Source: Streptomyces nojiriensis
GTDB taxonomy: Bacteria; Actinomycetota; Actinomycetes; Streptomycetales; Streptomycetaceae
NCBI RefSeq assembly: GCF_017639205.1
Contig: NZ_CP071139.1
Location: 1,860,001 to 1,924,000 of the forward strand
Direction: 5' to 3'
DNA: 64,000 bases
The notes under the pieces were generated by a model that worked only from the letters and a program-made list of their open reading frames with translations, was not told the origin of the DNA and did no database searches. A program made the position numbers and the translations under genes. Within the stretch, counting starts at the first letter, position 1; each line of letters starts with the position of its first letter. Below, piece after piece: positions 1 to 8,726 of this stretch.

Positions 1-675
1 GAGGGGGGCCAGGTCGAGGACCGCGGCGGCCCCGCGCTGGCGGGCCCGCGTGGCGAGTTCGGCCGCCGCGCCGGGTGCGCACCCGGTGACGAGGAGGAGT
101 ACGGCCGGCTGGTGCCCGATGTTGTCGAGGAGGTATTCGACGACCTCCAGCGTTCCGGCGTCGGCGTCGTGCAGGTCGTCGAGGACGAGCAGACAGCCCT
201 TGCGTTCCCCCACGACGGTGAGCAGGCGCAGCATCGTTTCGGCGACCACGAGGTGCGGGGCGGCGTCGGCGCCCGTGTCCCGGGCGCCGGTCAGCAGCCG
301 GGACATGACCGGGCCGTAGCGGCCGAGTTCCTCCGGGTCGGGCAGCAGGCCGGCCCGGGACAGCAGGAGCAGCGCCTCGACCAGCGGACGGTACGGGACG
401 GGTGAGCCGACCGCGCTGGCCCGCCCCCGTACGGTGACCATGTTGGTCTCGGCGGCCATGGCGAGGGCCTCGGTGGCGAGCCGGGTCTTGCCGACACCGG
501 GCTCGCCGGTGACGAAGAGTGCCGTGCCGCGCCCGGACCGGGCGGCCGCCAGCGCGAGCATGAGCTGCCCCATCTCGGGGCCCCGGCCGATGAGTTCCCC
601 TCGCCTCGGGTGCGGGCCGCCGCCCGGGCCCGCGACGGTACAGTCCTCCGGCAGCGCCGGCCAGAAGATGGACAC
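1..675 (-). CDS. LuxR-family (LAL-type) ATPase regulator, 3' part off window
   Basis: The N-terminal 225 residues of a large ATP-dependent regulator are visible, reading leftwards and leaving the window at base 1. I see a Walker A motif, GEPGVGKT, at about residues 57-64 and a Walker B-like LLVLDDLHDAD near residue 150. Both are typical of the AAA/STAND module of LAL-type LuxR regulators, which normally run to 900-1000 residues and end in a LuxR DNA-binding domain that would lie outside. The GTG at 675 is chosen because it is in frame with the Walker motifs, follows a purine-rich stretch (gaaagggg) and leaves the usual short lead before the ATPase module. It lies upstream of, and co-oriented with, nothing in the window to the left. 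Family assignment is fairly safe; the LuxR end is inferred. Confidence 0.75.
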   Translation of the reverse strand, partial: MSIFWPALPEDCTVAGPGGGPHPRRGELIGRGPEMGQLMLALAAARSGRGTALFVTGEPGVGKTRLATEALAMAAETNMVTVRGRASAVGSPVPYRPLVEALLLLSRAGLLPDPEELGRYGPVMSRLLTGARDTGADAAPHLVVAETMLRLLTVVGERKGCLLVLDDLHDADAGTLEVVEYLLDNIGHQPAVLLLVTGCAPGAAAELATRARQRGAAAVLDLAPL

Positions 676-782
676 CGGCTCGTCCCCTTTCCGGCGGGCC
701 GTCCGAGGCGCCGCCGGGGATGACGATATGGACGGTGCGCGTGCCCCCTGTAGCCGTCCGTTTGGGGGGCTTGTGCGGGCGG

Positions 783-1457
783 TCAGCCCGCGTCGAGACT
801 GTCCTCCCGTACCCGTTGGGCCAGGTCGAGCTTGGTGTAGGTGGGGCGGCCCGCCTGCTGGTACTTGGCCTTGACCCGGTCCAGGTAGTCCTTGGCGGTG
901 TGGACGGTGATGCCGGCGCGCCGGGCGGCGGATTTCAGGGTCAGTCCGGAGGCGTAGTCGAGGAGGATCTGTCGTTCCCGGGGCGAGAGGCGGGGGCGTG
1001 CGGGGCTGTCGTCGTAGGCGCAGGCGAAGGCGAGTTCCGCGGAGAGGGCGCCCTGGCCCGAGGCAAGGTCCTTGATGGCGGCGACCAGGGTGGGCAGGTC
1101 GTGGTCCTTGGTCAGGTAGCCGTCGGCGCCGGCCCGGATGGCTTCGATGATCCGGGAGCGGTCGGGCACCGTGCTGATCATCAGGACCCGGCTGCCGGTC
1201 CGCAGCAGCCGCCGGATGTTGTCGGCCGGGGCGGAGCCGTCACGCAGGACGAGATCGAGGAGGACGATGTCGGGCGGGGAGTGGCCGGTCGCCCCGAAGC
1301 CGTACGGAGGGTGTGCGTCCGGTGCGCCGAGGAGCTCCCCGACGGTGGCGGCGGTCGCCACGAGCCGCAGCTCCGGCACGCCGCCGAGCCAGGCCCGCAG
1401 GCCGTCGAGGAGCATCCGGTCGTCGTCGACCACCGAAACGGTGATCACCCGGGCCAT
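783..1457 (-). CDS. NarL/LuxR-type response regulator
   Basis: A 224-residue response regulator. The receiver domain has the acidic triad at residues 11-13 (VVDDDRM), a phospho-acceptor Asp near 68 (IVLLDLVLRDG) and the conserved Lys near 117 (YLTKDHD). A LuxR-type helix-turn-helix starts around SPRERQILL and occupies the last 70 residues, though its recognition region is less canonical than in NarL. The ATG at 1457 lies inside the end of the upstream kinase gene (13-bp overlap), so the pair is translationally coupled and forms one two-component system. The signal it senses cannot be read from the sequence. Confidence 0.9.
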   Translation of the reverse strand: MARVITVSVVDDDRMLLDGLRAWLGGVPELRLVATAATVGELLGAPDAHPPYGFGATGHSPPDIVLLDLVLRDGSAPADNIRRLLRTGSRVLMISTVPDRSRIIEAIRAGADGYLTKDHDLPTLVAAIKDLASGQGALSAELAFACAYDDSPARPRLSPRERQILLDYASGLTLKSAARRAGITVHTAKDYLDRVKAKYQQAGRPTYTKLDLAQRVREDSLDAG

Positions 1458-2671
1458 CTCAGCTCCACCCGTACGCCCTCGCCGGGGGCGGTGTCCACGG
1501 TCGCCCGGCCCCCGACCTCCGCCATCCGGCCGTGGACCGAGCCGCGCAGGCCGAGGCCGGGCTCGCACCGCTCGGGGTCGAATCCCGGCCCCCGGTCGAC
1601 CACGGTGACGACGGCTCCCCCGCGTGCGTCCGGGTCCCTGGTGGCGGTGAGGTAGGCGTGTCCGGTGCCCGCGTGGCGCCGTACGTTGTTCAGGGCCTCG
1701 CGGACGGCGTCCCCCAGCGCGGCGGCGACCGCGGGGGGCACCTGCGGCAGGTCGTGGTACTGGGCGGTGACCCGCAGCTGGAGGCTCTCGACGGATCCGA
1801 CCGCCTCTTCCAGGGCCGTGCCGATCTCCCGGTGGTGGACCTCTTCGGCGGTCTGCTGGATCAGCCGGCGCAGGTACGCGGCCTCGCGCGCGCAGCGCTG
1901 GCGCACCTCGGGGGCGTTGGCGTCGACCGAGCCGGAGGCCAGGGTGGTCAGGGTCGCGAGGACGGTGTCGTGCAGCGCCCGGTGGTGTTCCAGCCGCTCG
2001 GCGTAGCGCGCCTTGTGGGCCTCGGCGGCCACCGCGCGGGCGTTGGCCTCGTCGAGGAGGCGGCCCTGCCGGAGCAGGTACCACCGGAAGAGCCAGGTCA
2101 TCACGGCCGAGGACACCAGCGAGTTGGTATGGCCGAGAATCACGGCGGGGCTCGCGCCCACCGCGTGGTAGCCGATGAGGTGGGCGCCGATGAGGAGGCC
2201 GATCACGACGAGGGCGTGCAGCCGTCGGAGGGAGATGGCGGCGACGGCGCTCGCCGAGCCGCCGAGCAGCATGGCCCAGGCGATCGCGGGCGGTTCGCGC
2301 ACGCCGCCCCAGGCCCAGAGGGCCAGGGGCAGGGCGCAGCCGGTGACCAGGACGTCCGCCCAGATGTGCCGCCGGTCGAACCAGCCGCGCCGCAGCGCGG
2401 CGCCGTAGGTCAGCACGCTCAGTCCCAGGGCGGCGGCGAATCCCGCGTACTGCAGCGGGAGTTCCGACCGGCGCTGGGCGACGGCGAGGGCACCCACCGT
2501 CAGATGGCTCGCCCGGTACAGCAGGGTGGCCACGATCAGGAAGGACTGGGCACGCTGCAGGCCCGATGCCACCCCGCTCGTCCCCCGCAGTGCCCGTATG
2601 CGCCGTACCGGTAAGGACAGCAACGCCAAGACCACACCCTCCCGTACCGATTTGCCGGTGACATCTGCCAT
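1445..2671 (-). CDS. Sensor histidine kinase (HisKA_3 type)
   Basis: A 408-residue membrane histidine kinase. The N-terminal 200 residues contain about six hydrophobic segments with short loops, so sensing is probably intramembrane or by a small extracellular loop. The dimerisation/phosphoacceptor motif is ALHDTV with His near residue 234, as in NarX/DesK-type kinases, followed by an N-box (EALNNVRRHA) and G-boxes (DRGPGFD, GLGLRGS). It overlaps the downstream response regulator by 13 bp and shares its strand. The ATG at 2671 is preceded by a modest AGGG ribosome-binding site. Confidence 0.9.
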   Translation of the reverse strand: MADVTGKSVREGVVLALLSLPVRRIRALRGTSGVASGLQRAQSFLIVATLLYRASHLTVGALAVAQRRSELPLQYAGFAAALGLSVLTYGAALRRGWFDRRHIWADVLVTGCALPLALWAWGGVREPPAIAWAMLLGGSASAVAAISLRRLHALVVIGLLIGAHLIGYHAVGASPAVILGHTNSLVSSAVMTWLFRWYLLRQGRLLDEANARAVAAEAHKARYAERLEHHRALHDTVLATLTTLASGSVDANAPEVRQRCAREAAYLRRLIQQTAEEVHHREIGTALEEAVGSVESLQLRVTAQYHDLPQVPPAVAAALGDAVREALNNVRRHAGTGHAYLTATRDPDARGGAVVTVVDRGPGFDPERCEPGLGLRGSVHGRMAEVGGRATVDTAPGEGVRVELRWPG

Positions 2672-2863
2672 TTTGCCCTAGCAGGTGCACGTCAAATAGG
2701 CGCGTACCGGCCTGCTCACGGGCTTGGCCGAGGTGTCACCACACGTCGGCCGGAAAGGTGTTCCCGACGCCGGTCCGACGCGTGTCCGGCCACGACGACG
2801 ACGCGAAGCCGGCCACTGCGCCGGGTGTCGCGGGTGTCCCCGGTGGCGGGATCGCGCCCTGCC

Positions 2864-2869
2864 TAGGCT
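2864..2869 (+). promoter_or_regulatory. -10 box TAGGCT giving a probable leaderless mRNA
   Basis: The hexamer TAGGCT ends six bases before the ATG at 2876, so transcription would start on or next to the start codon. No ribosome-binding site is present, which fits a leaderless transcript. A good -35 box is not obvious. Confidence 0.45.
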
Positions 2870-2875
2870 GGGCGG

Positions 2876-3727
2876 ATGAACGGGATACGGATCGTGGCGG
2901 ACCAGGGTGAGTGGCGGGGCGGGTTCGAGGAGCGGGTGCTGGCCGGATACCGGGCAGCGGGCTGTTCCGGGCCGCTGGCCCGCGCCCTGCTGGAGCGGGC
3001 GGTGGAGGGCATCGACGGCTGGACCGTCGCCACGGACGGCACCGGGTGGATAGCGGTCGGGGTGACGGAGCACGACGGCGCGACCGTGGGCCGGATCCAC
3101 GACATGACGGTGCCGCGGGGGCGCGCCTGGGCCGAGCGGTGGTGCGCCGGGCAGGGGGCGCAACGGGTGGAGGTCCGGCTCAGCGGCGGAGCGGGGGAGT
3201 TCGCCGACTACCCCGTGCGGCAGCAGATCCGGATGAGCGCCACGGCCGAACGGGCCGAGATGCCGCCGGGCCTGACGGTCCGCCGGCTCACCGAGGAGGA
3301 GTATCCGGCCTGGTACGCCGCCGAGGAGGCCTCCTACATCGCGGACATCGTCCGGTCCGGATCCCTGACCCCGGAGCAGGCCAAGGCGAAGTCCGACCGG
3401 GACTTCGCCGGCTACCTCCCCCAGGGGTACCTCACCCCGGGCCACGCCTTCTACGTGATGGAGGCCGACGGCCGGGCGGTCGGCACCGGCTGGGTGAACC
3501 ACGGCTACCTTCCGGGCGTCACCTTCGGCTTCTCGCTGGAGGTGTACGAGGAGCAACGCGGCAAGGGCTACGGCCGGGCCGCGATGGCCGTCGGCCAGTG
3601 GGCCACCCGGCAGGGCGGCGACCAGGCGATGATGTTCAACGTCTTCGGCGGCAACGACGTCGCGATGAGCCTCTACGACAGCACCGGCTTCGCCGTGCTG
3701 GACGAGTACCGCTCGATGCCGCTTTAG
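2876..3727 (+). CDS. GNAT-family N-acetyltransferase
   Basis: A 283-residue protein whose C-terminal half is a GNAT acyltransferase fold. After TVRRLTEEEYPAWY it has the acetyl-CoA pyrophosphate loop EEQRGKGYGRAA (R-G-x-G-x-G/A), then FNVFGGNDVAMSLYDSTGF, the usual motif B with a conserved Tyr. The N-terminal 120 residues look like a second, degenerate GNAT half. The substrate is unknown. The ATG at 2876 lacks a Shine-Dalgarno sequence but sits six bases after a TAGGCT box, suggesting leaderless expression. The stop codon directly abuts a MITE-like repeat. Confidence 0.85.
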   Translation: MNGIRIVADQGEWRGGFEERVLAGYRAAGCSGPLARALLERAVEGIDGWTVATDGTGWIAVGVTEHDGATVGRIHDMTVPRGRAWAERWCAGQGAQRVEVRLSGGAGEFADYPVRQQIRMSATAERAEMPPGLTVRRLTEEEYPAWYAAEEASYIADIVRSGSLTPEQAKAKSDRDFAGYLPQGYLTPGHAFYVMEADGRAVGTGWVNHGYLPGVTFGFSLEVYEEQRGKGYGRAAMAVGQWATRQGGDQAMMFNVFGGNDVAMSLYDSTGFAVLDEYRSMPL

Positions 3728-3897
3728 GTCGTCTCTTTCGGATCTTGTCGGCCGAGCCCGCGGCGTCCGGTGCCGTGGGGCCTCCCCAGGCCCGCCAGGG
3801 CCGAGGGGAAGCCTGGCAAGGCGGAGGCGTGCCGTGCACTGGACGTACTCGGGTGCCCCGACAACGCGGCCAGGTGCGGTGCCGGGCGTCGCGGGCC
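3728..3897. repeat. MITE-like dispersed repeat, copy B (right end lost)
   Basis: About 170 bp that begins right after the acetyltransferase stop codon with the end sequence gtcgtctctttcggatcttg and contains the shared core acaacgcggccaggtgcgg. It matches the repeat at 32230-32392 in its left end and core. An inserted GC-rich palindromic stretch (3777-3813) is specific to this copy, and the right terminal inverted repeat is missing where the next gene's stop codon begins. Confidence 0.7.
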
Positions 3898-4557
3898 TCA
3901 GTCGCGGGTGACCAGGCTGGTGACGAGCGCTGCGGTGCGCCGGTGCCAGGCGCCCGCGCCGCGGAGCATCGCGTGGCCGCCCGTGGACATCGGGATGGCG
4001 GTGGCGTCGGCGCCCGCGAGCCGGGACCGGCGGACGAACTCCCAGGACCCGGCGGCCGAGGTGACCCGGTCCGCCTCGTCGTGCAGCAGGTAGAGCCGGC
4101 GGCCCGCGAGGTGGTCCACCGGTTCGCCCGGCGGACACCAGGGGGCGAGGGCGACCACGCCGTGGACCAGGGGTGCGCCGGCCGCCCGCAGCGCCGCCCG
4201 GCCACCCATCGAATGGCCGACCAGGACCACGGGTACGTCCCCGGTGAGCCCCCGCAGCCGGGCGAGGGCCGCCTCCGCGTCCCGGGCGGCGTCGCAGCGG
4301 GAGCCGTTCCAGCCGCGGTGGCGGTAGCGCACCTCCGCCACCAGGACGTCGCGTCCGCGCGTCGCGCGGGCGACGGCGGCCGCGAAGGGCCGCATCCGCA
4401 GCGCGGGCAGGTTGACCAGGGGTGGCGGTTCCGGCCCCTCCTCGCGCCCTCCGTGCAGCAGCAGGACCGCGGCGGCCGGTGTCGCGGGGGACGTACGGAG
4501 CACGAGGGCGCGGCCCTCGCCGGTGGACTCCGTGTCCCGCTCGGTCCCGGCGCTCAC
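3898..4557 (-). CDS. Alpha/beta-hydrolase (dienelactone-hydrolase-like)
   Basis: A 219-residue alpha/beta-hydrolase with an oxyanion region LLLHGGREEG, a nucleophile elbow GHSMGG and a late His in TGGHAML. It would hydrolyse an ester or act as a lipase/esterase; the substrate is unknown. It is the last gene of the six-gene minus-strand operon. Its GTG start at 4557 overlaps the stop of the DUF1295 gene by four bases (GTGA), which fixes the start and implies translational coupling. A longer upstream reading exists but lies entirely in the neighbour's coding sequence. Confidence 0.85.
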   Translation of the reverse strand: MSAGTERDTESTGEGRALVLRTSPATPAAAVLLLHGGREEGPEPPPLVNLPALRMRPFAAAVARATRGRDVLVAEVRYRHRGWNGSRCDAARDAEAALARLRGLTGDVPVVLVGHSMGGRAALRAAGAPLVHGVVALAPWCPPGEPVDHLAGRRLYLLHDEADRVTSAAGSWEFVRRSRLAGADATAIPMSTGGHAMLRGAGAWHRRTAALVTSLVTRD

Positions 4558-5408
4558 CCCGCCTCCCGGCGTATGCGGCGCGGCGGGCGGGGGAAGAACC
4601 CGCTGGTGCGGGCGGCATAGGCCGCGTAACCGGGCCGGTCCGCCATGTGCGCCTCCAACAGTCTCTTGCCGCTGCCCCAGATCAGCAGCGCGCTCATCAC
4701 CAGCGGTGAGACCAGTGTGAGTGCCGCAGTCTGCCAGGTCGCGCAGGCCAGCAGATAAAGACCCCACCAGACGAGGAAATCACCGAAGTAGTTGGGGTGC
4801 CGCGTCCAGCTCCAAAGACCGCGGTCCATGATCGTTCCGCGGTGCTCGGGGCGTTCCCTGAAGCGGGCCAGCTGGAGGTCGCCGACCGCCTCGAAGAGCA
4901 GTCCGGTCGCCCAGAGCAGCAGGCCGGCGGCGGCGAGCGGCCCGAGGGGAACGGGCACGTACGACGCGGCCTGCACGGGCAGCGAGACGAGCCAGACCAG
5001 CGCGCCCTGGAGGAGGTAGACCTTGCGCAGGGCGTAGAGCCGGGTGCTGCCCGGCGCCCGGGCGAGCATGCGGGCGTAGCGCGGGTCCTCGCCGTGCCCC
5101 CGGCCGCGCCCGGCGATGTGCAGGGCCAGGCGCAGCCCCCATACGACGGTCGCCGCGGCGACCGCGAGGCGCCGGCCGTCGTCGCCGTACCCGGCCGACA
5201 GCAGCCAGCTGGTGAGCGCCACCGCGGCGAAGGCGACTCCCCAGGCGATGTCGACGATCCGGTGCAGGCCCTTGACGGCGGCCACGGCGAAGGTGGCCAG
5301 CATGACGGCGAACGCGGCGCCGGCCGCGACGCCCAGGTTCAGGGACAGCGCGCCCCAGTCGACGCCGGCGGACAGGGCCTGCGCCTGGACCTGGGCTCCG
5401 GCGGTCAT
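4554..5408 (-). CDS. DUF1295 / steroid 5-alpha-reductase-like membrane protein
   Basis: A 284-residue polytopic membrane protein with about seven hydrophobic segments. The C-terminal block LWSWTRHPNYFGDF is the hallmark of DUF1295, related to steroid 5-alpha reductases and isoprenylcysteine methyltransferases, and binds NADPH in characterised relatives. In other bacteria DUF1295 genes accompany cyclopropane-fatty-acid synthase, DUF1365 and FAD oxidoreductase genes in light- or singlet-oxygen-induced operons, as here. The ATG at 5408 overlaps the preceding stop by four bases (ATGA). Confidence 0.9.
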   Translation of the reverse strand: MTAGAQVQAQALSAGVDWGALSLNLGVAAGAAFAVMLATFAVAAVKGLHRIVDIAWGVAFAAVALTSWLLSAGYGDDGRRLAVAAATVVWGLRLALHIAGRGRGHGEDPRYARMLARAPGSTRLYALRKVYLLQGALVWLVSLPVQAASYVPVPLGPLAAAGLLLWATGLLFEAVGDLQLARFRERPEHRGTIMDRGLWSWTRHPNYFGDFLVWWGLYLLACATWQTAALTLVSPLVMSALLIWGSGKRLLEAHMADRPGYAAYAARTSGFFPRPPRRIRREAG

Positions 5409-6703
5409 CGGGGCTCCCGCGGCCCGTGGTCCTCGGCGGTGAGCAGGAGTTGGCGTACGTCGAGGTAGCGCGAGCGGAATCCGGCCTCGGAGTAGGCGAG
5501 GTAGAGGTCCCACATGCGGTGGAAGGTGCGGTCGAAGCCGAGGGCGGCGACGGAGTCGGCCCGGCGGTCGAACTCCTCGCGCCACAACCGCAGCGTCTCC
5601 GCGTAGTGGTCGCCGAAGCCGTCGTCCGCCACGGTGTCCAGCCCGGCCGTCGCGCTCGCGCGGGTGATCGCCTCACGGGAGGGGATGACCCCGCCGGGGA
5701 AGATGTACTTGCTGATCCAGGTGTGCGTGCGGGCGGTGAGGAGCATGCGCTCGTGGGGCATGGTGATGGCCTGGAGGGCGACGCGGCCGCCGGGGGCGAG
5801 GAGCCGGCGCAGGGCGGCGAAGTAGGTGTCCCAGTACTCGGCGCCGACCGCTTCGATCATCTCGACGCTGACGACGGCGTCGAAGGAGCCTTCGACGTGC
5901 CGGTAGTCGCGCAGTTCGACGGCGACCCGGTCGGTGAGGCCGGCCGCGGCGATGCGCTCCCTGGCCAGGTCGCGCTGCTCGGCGGAGAGCGTCACGGTCA
6001 GCACGTCGGCGCCCCGGGAGGCGGCCCGGATCGCCAGCTCGCCCCATCCGGTGCCGATCTCCAGCAGCCGGGTGCCCGGCCCGACGTCCGCGAGGTCGAG
6101 GAGCCGGTCGATCTTGCGGTGCTGGGCGGCGGCGAAGGTGGTGGGTGAGGCGGGGAAGGCGGCGAAGACCGCCGAGGAGTAGCTCATGCTCCGGTCGAGG
6201 AACAGGGTGAACAGTTCGTTGGACAGGTCGTAGTGGCGGTGGATGTTCTCCCGTGCCCCCTCGGGGGTGTTGCGCTGCTGCTCCGGACGCCGGCGTACCC
6301 AGGCTTCGCGCAGTCGGCGCAGCGGCGCCGGCACCAGGTCGTCGACGTGGGTGGCGAGCACGGTCAGTACGCCGACCAGGTCGTCGCTGTCCCATTCCCC
6401 GGCCATGTACGACTCGCCGAAGCCGATCAGGCCGTCCGCGCCGATCCGGCGGTGGAAGGCCTCGGGGTCGTGGAGGACGAGGGTGGGCAGCGATCCCGCC
6501 TGCCGGGGAACGCGGTAGGCGGACGGCTCCCCGTCCCCGTGCCGGACCCGCAGCGGGAGCCGGGCGAGGGCCCGGCCGATGATCCGCTCGGCGACGGCGG
6601 TACGCAGGGCCGAGGCGCGGGGCGGCCGGGCCACGTCGGGCCAGCGCGCCGGGTCGACGGGTGCGAGCGCGCTCTCGTGGGCCGTGATGTACGAGACGGT
6701 CAC
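5405..6703 (-). CDS. Cyclopropane-fatty-acyl-phospholipid synthase family
   Basis: A 432-residue S-adenosylmethionine-dependent enzyme of the CFA-synthase family, which alkylates the double bond of membrane phospholipid acyl chains. Visible family features are GFGESYMAGEW, HYDLSNELFTLFLD, the SAM-binding loop LLEIGTGWGELAIRA, VSVEMIEAVG and YIFPGGVIPS. Length is close to family norm with an N-terminal extension. The GTG at 6703 overlaps the DUF1365 stop by four bases. Within this operon it probably remodels membrane lipids, possibly forming furan or cyclopropane fatty acids as in related sigma-E-controlled operons; the exact product is inferred. Confidence 0.9.
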   Translation of the reverse strand: MTVSYITAHESALAPVDPARWPDVARPPRASALRTAVAERIIGRALARLPLRVRHGDGEPSAYRVPRQAGSLPTLVLHDPEAFHRRIGADGLIGFGESYMAGEWDSDDLVGVLTVLATHVDDLVPAPLRRLREAWVRRRPEQQRNTPEGARENIHRHYDLSNELFTLFLDRSMSYSSAVFAAFPASPTTFAAAQHRKIDRLLDLADVGPGTRLLEIGTGWGELAIRAASRGADVLTVTLSAEQRDLARERIAAAGLTDRVAVELRDYRHVEGSFDAVVSVEMIEAVGAEYWDTYFAALRRLLAPGGRVALQAITMPHERMLLTARTHTWISKYIFPGGVIPSREAITRASATAGLDTVADDGFGDHYAETLRLWREEFDRRADSVAALGFDRTFHRMWDLYLAYSEAGFRSRYLDVRQLLLTAEDHGPREPR

Positions 6704-7467
6704 AGGGTGCCTTCCTGCGGGGGACGGACGGGGCGGGGGCGGACCGGGAGGCCGCGGAGGAACAGCCGGATGCCGTGGAAGCGGATGCCGGCGGAGACCC
6801 GGGCCGTGGACCACGGGTGGCGCAGGGCGGCGCCGAACAGGGCGCGGGCACCGGCCGGCCGGTGCGTTCCCCGGACGGTCGCGGTGAAGGGGCAGGTCCC
6901 GTCGTCCTGGCGCAGTTGCACGGTCAGGTCGAGGCGGTCGCCGGGGACGGGCAGCCGCATCCGGTAGAAGCCCTCGACCGCGAAGAACGGCGAGACGTAG
7001 AAGTCCTTGGGGACGTCCGCCAGTCCGTCGCTGCCGGGACGCAGCAGGTAGCAGTGGCGCTCGCCGTAGGTGTTGTGGACCTCGGCGACGACGCAGACCG
7101 GGGTGCCGGCGCGGTCGTGGCACCAGTAGAGGGTCAGGGGGTTGAAGACGTGGCCGAGGACCCGGGCGTGGGCGAGCATCAGGACGCGCCCGTCGGCGTT
7201 CTCCACCCCGTGGGCGGCCAGCTGGGCCTGCAGGCCCGCGCGCAGGGTGGGCGCCCGGCCGCCGAAGTGGTCGCGGGCGTCGAACCGGGCGAGCGCCCGC
7301 AGCGCCCGGGGTATGCGGGGCGGATCGTCGATGTCGATGAGCCACAGGTAGGTGCGCTGGAGGAAGGCGTGGCGGACCGGCGAGGTGCGGGCGTGGGCCA
7401 CGGTGCACTCGTACAGGGCCGGTACGCGGGGCGGGGCGGTCCGCTGCGCGGGGGTGCCGTTCACCAC
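6700..7467 (-). CDS. DUF1365 family protein
   Basis: A 255-residue DUF1365 protein. Recognisable features are YECTVAHARTSPVRHAF at the N terminus, FNPLTLYWCHD, and YGERHCYLL followed by KDFYVSPFFAVEGFYRM, the strongest signature of the family. Its function is unproven; it nearly always sits between an FAD-dependent oxidoreductase and a CFA-synthase gene, as here, and may act in the same lipid modification. Its start overlaps the end of the oxidoreductase gene by seven bases. Confidence 0.9.
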   Translation of the reverse strand: MVNGTPAQRTAPPRVPALYECTVAHARTSPVRHAFLQRTYLWLIDIDDPPRIPRALRALARFDARDHFGGRAPTLRAGLQAQLAAHGVENADGRVLMLAHARVLGHVFNPLTLYWCHDRAGTPVCVVAEVHNTYGERHCYLLRPGSDGLADVPKDFYVSPFFAVEGFYRMRLPVPGDRLDLTVQLRQDDGTCPFTATVRGTHRPAGARALFGAALRHPWSTARVSAGIRFHGIRLFLRGLPVRPRPVRPPQEGTL

Positions 7468-8726
7468 CGCACCCCCAGCGCTTCGGCCGCGGCGACGCCG
7501 GAGCGGCAGCCGTCCTCGTGGAAGCCCCAGCCGTGGTAGGCCCCGGCGAAGGCGGTCACGGAGGTGTTCAGCCGGGGCAGTTCCTGCTGCGCCGCGACGG
7601 ATCCGGGTGTGTAGACGGGGTGTTCGTACACCATGCGGGCGATCACGTCGAAGGGGTCGACCCGGCCGCGGGCGTTGAGGGTGACGATGTGCGGCTCGGC
7701 GGTCGGCAGCTGCTGGAGCCGGTTCATGTCATAGCTGACCTGGACGGATTCGGGCCGTGCGGCGCAGGAGGGGAGCCAGTAGTTCCAGGAGGCCCGCGCG
7801 TGCGCGGACCGGGGCAGCAGCGAGGTGTCGCGGTGCAGCACGGTGGGGTTGCGGGAGTACGTGAACGCGCCGAGGATCCGGATCTCGTCCTCGGTCGGAT
7901 CGGCGAGCAGGCGCAGCGCCTGGTCGGGGTGGACGGCGATGACCACGGCCGCGTACGGGGTCGAGTCGCCGTCCGGGGTGAGCACGCGCGCGTGGTCGGC
8001 GGCGCGCGTGACGGCCCGGACCGGGGTCGAGGTGCGGACGGAGGTCAGGTGCTTGGCGGCCTTGGCCACGTAGCTCGCCGAACCGCCCGTGACCGTACGC
8101 CACTGCGGGGATCCCTTGACGGACAGCAGTCCGTGGTGGTCCAGGAAGCGGAAGAGGTACCGGGCGGGGTACTGGAGGGCGGTGTCCGGTGCGCACGACC
8201 AGACGGCCGCGACGAGCGGGATGGCGAAGTGGCCGACGAAGTAGCGGGAGAAGCCGTGCCCGTCGAGGAACTCCCCCAGCGTCTGCCCGCTGTCGGGCGA
8301 GGCGAGCGTCCGCCGGGCGGCGCGGTGGAAGCGCGGGACCTCGGCGAGCATGCGCAGGTGGCGGCCGCGCAGCACGTTGCCTCCGCCGAGCAGGCCGGCC
8401 GCACCCCGGGCGCCCGCGTACTCCAGGCCGCAGCCGTCGCACCGTACGGACATGCTCATCTCGGATTCCTGGGTGGTGACGCCGAGTTCACCGAACAGCC
8501 GCAGCAGGTGCGGGTAGGTGCGCTCGTTGTGCACGATGAATCCGCTGTCCACGTGGACCGTTCCCGCGTCCTGGGTGGGCAGTTCATGGGTGTGGGCGTG
8601 GCCGCCGAGGCGGTCGTCCGCCTCGTACAGCACCACGTCGTACGTGCGTTGCAGGATGTGGGCGGCCGTCAGCCCGGCCACGCCCCCGCCCACCACAGCG
8701 ACTCTCCGACGGTCCATGTCACTCAA
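7461..8726 (-). CDS. FAD-dependent amine-oxidase-like oxidoreductase
   Basis: A 421-residue flavoprotein. The N-terminal dinucleotide-binding motif is VAVVGGGVAGLTAA, followed by VLYEADDRLGGHAHTH, the second FAD contact. The remainder resembles the NAD(P)/FAD amine-oxidase proteins paired with DUF1365 and CFA synthase, which may oxidise modified fatty acids or carotenoid-like substrates. The ATG at 8726 overlaps the sigma-factor stop by four bases; a second in-frame ATG at 8717 would remove only three residues. The co-transcription with an ECF sigma factor argues for stress- or light-induced expression. Confidence 0.88.
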   Translation of the reverse strand: MSDMDRRRVAVVGGGVAGLTAAHILQRTYDVVLYEADDRLGGHAHTHELPTQDAGTVHVDSGFIVHNERTYPHLLRLFGELGVTTQESEMSMSVRCDGCGLEYAGARGAAGLLGGGNVLRGRHLRMLAEVPRFHRAARRTLASPDSGQTLGEFLDGHGFSRYFVGHFAIPLVAAVWSCAPDTALQYPARYLFRFLDHHGLLSVKGSPQWRTVTGGSASYVAKAAKHLTSVRTSTPVRAVTRAADHARVLTPDGDSTPYAAVVIAVHPDQALRLLADPTEDEIRILGAFTYSRNPTVLHRDTSLLPRSAHARASWNYWLPSCAARPESVQVSYDMNRLQQLPTAEPHIVTLNARGRVDPFDVIARMVYEHPVYTPGSVAAQQELPRLNTSVTAFAGAYHGWGFHEDGCRSGVAAAEALGVRW

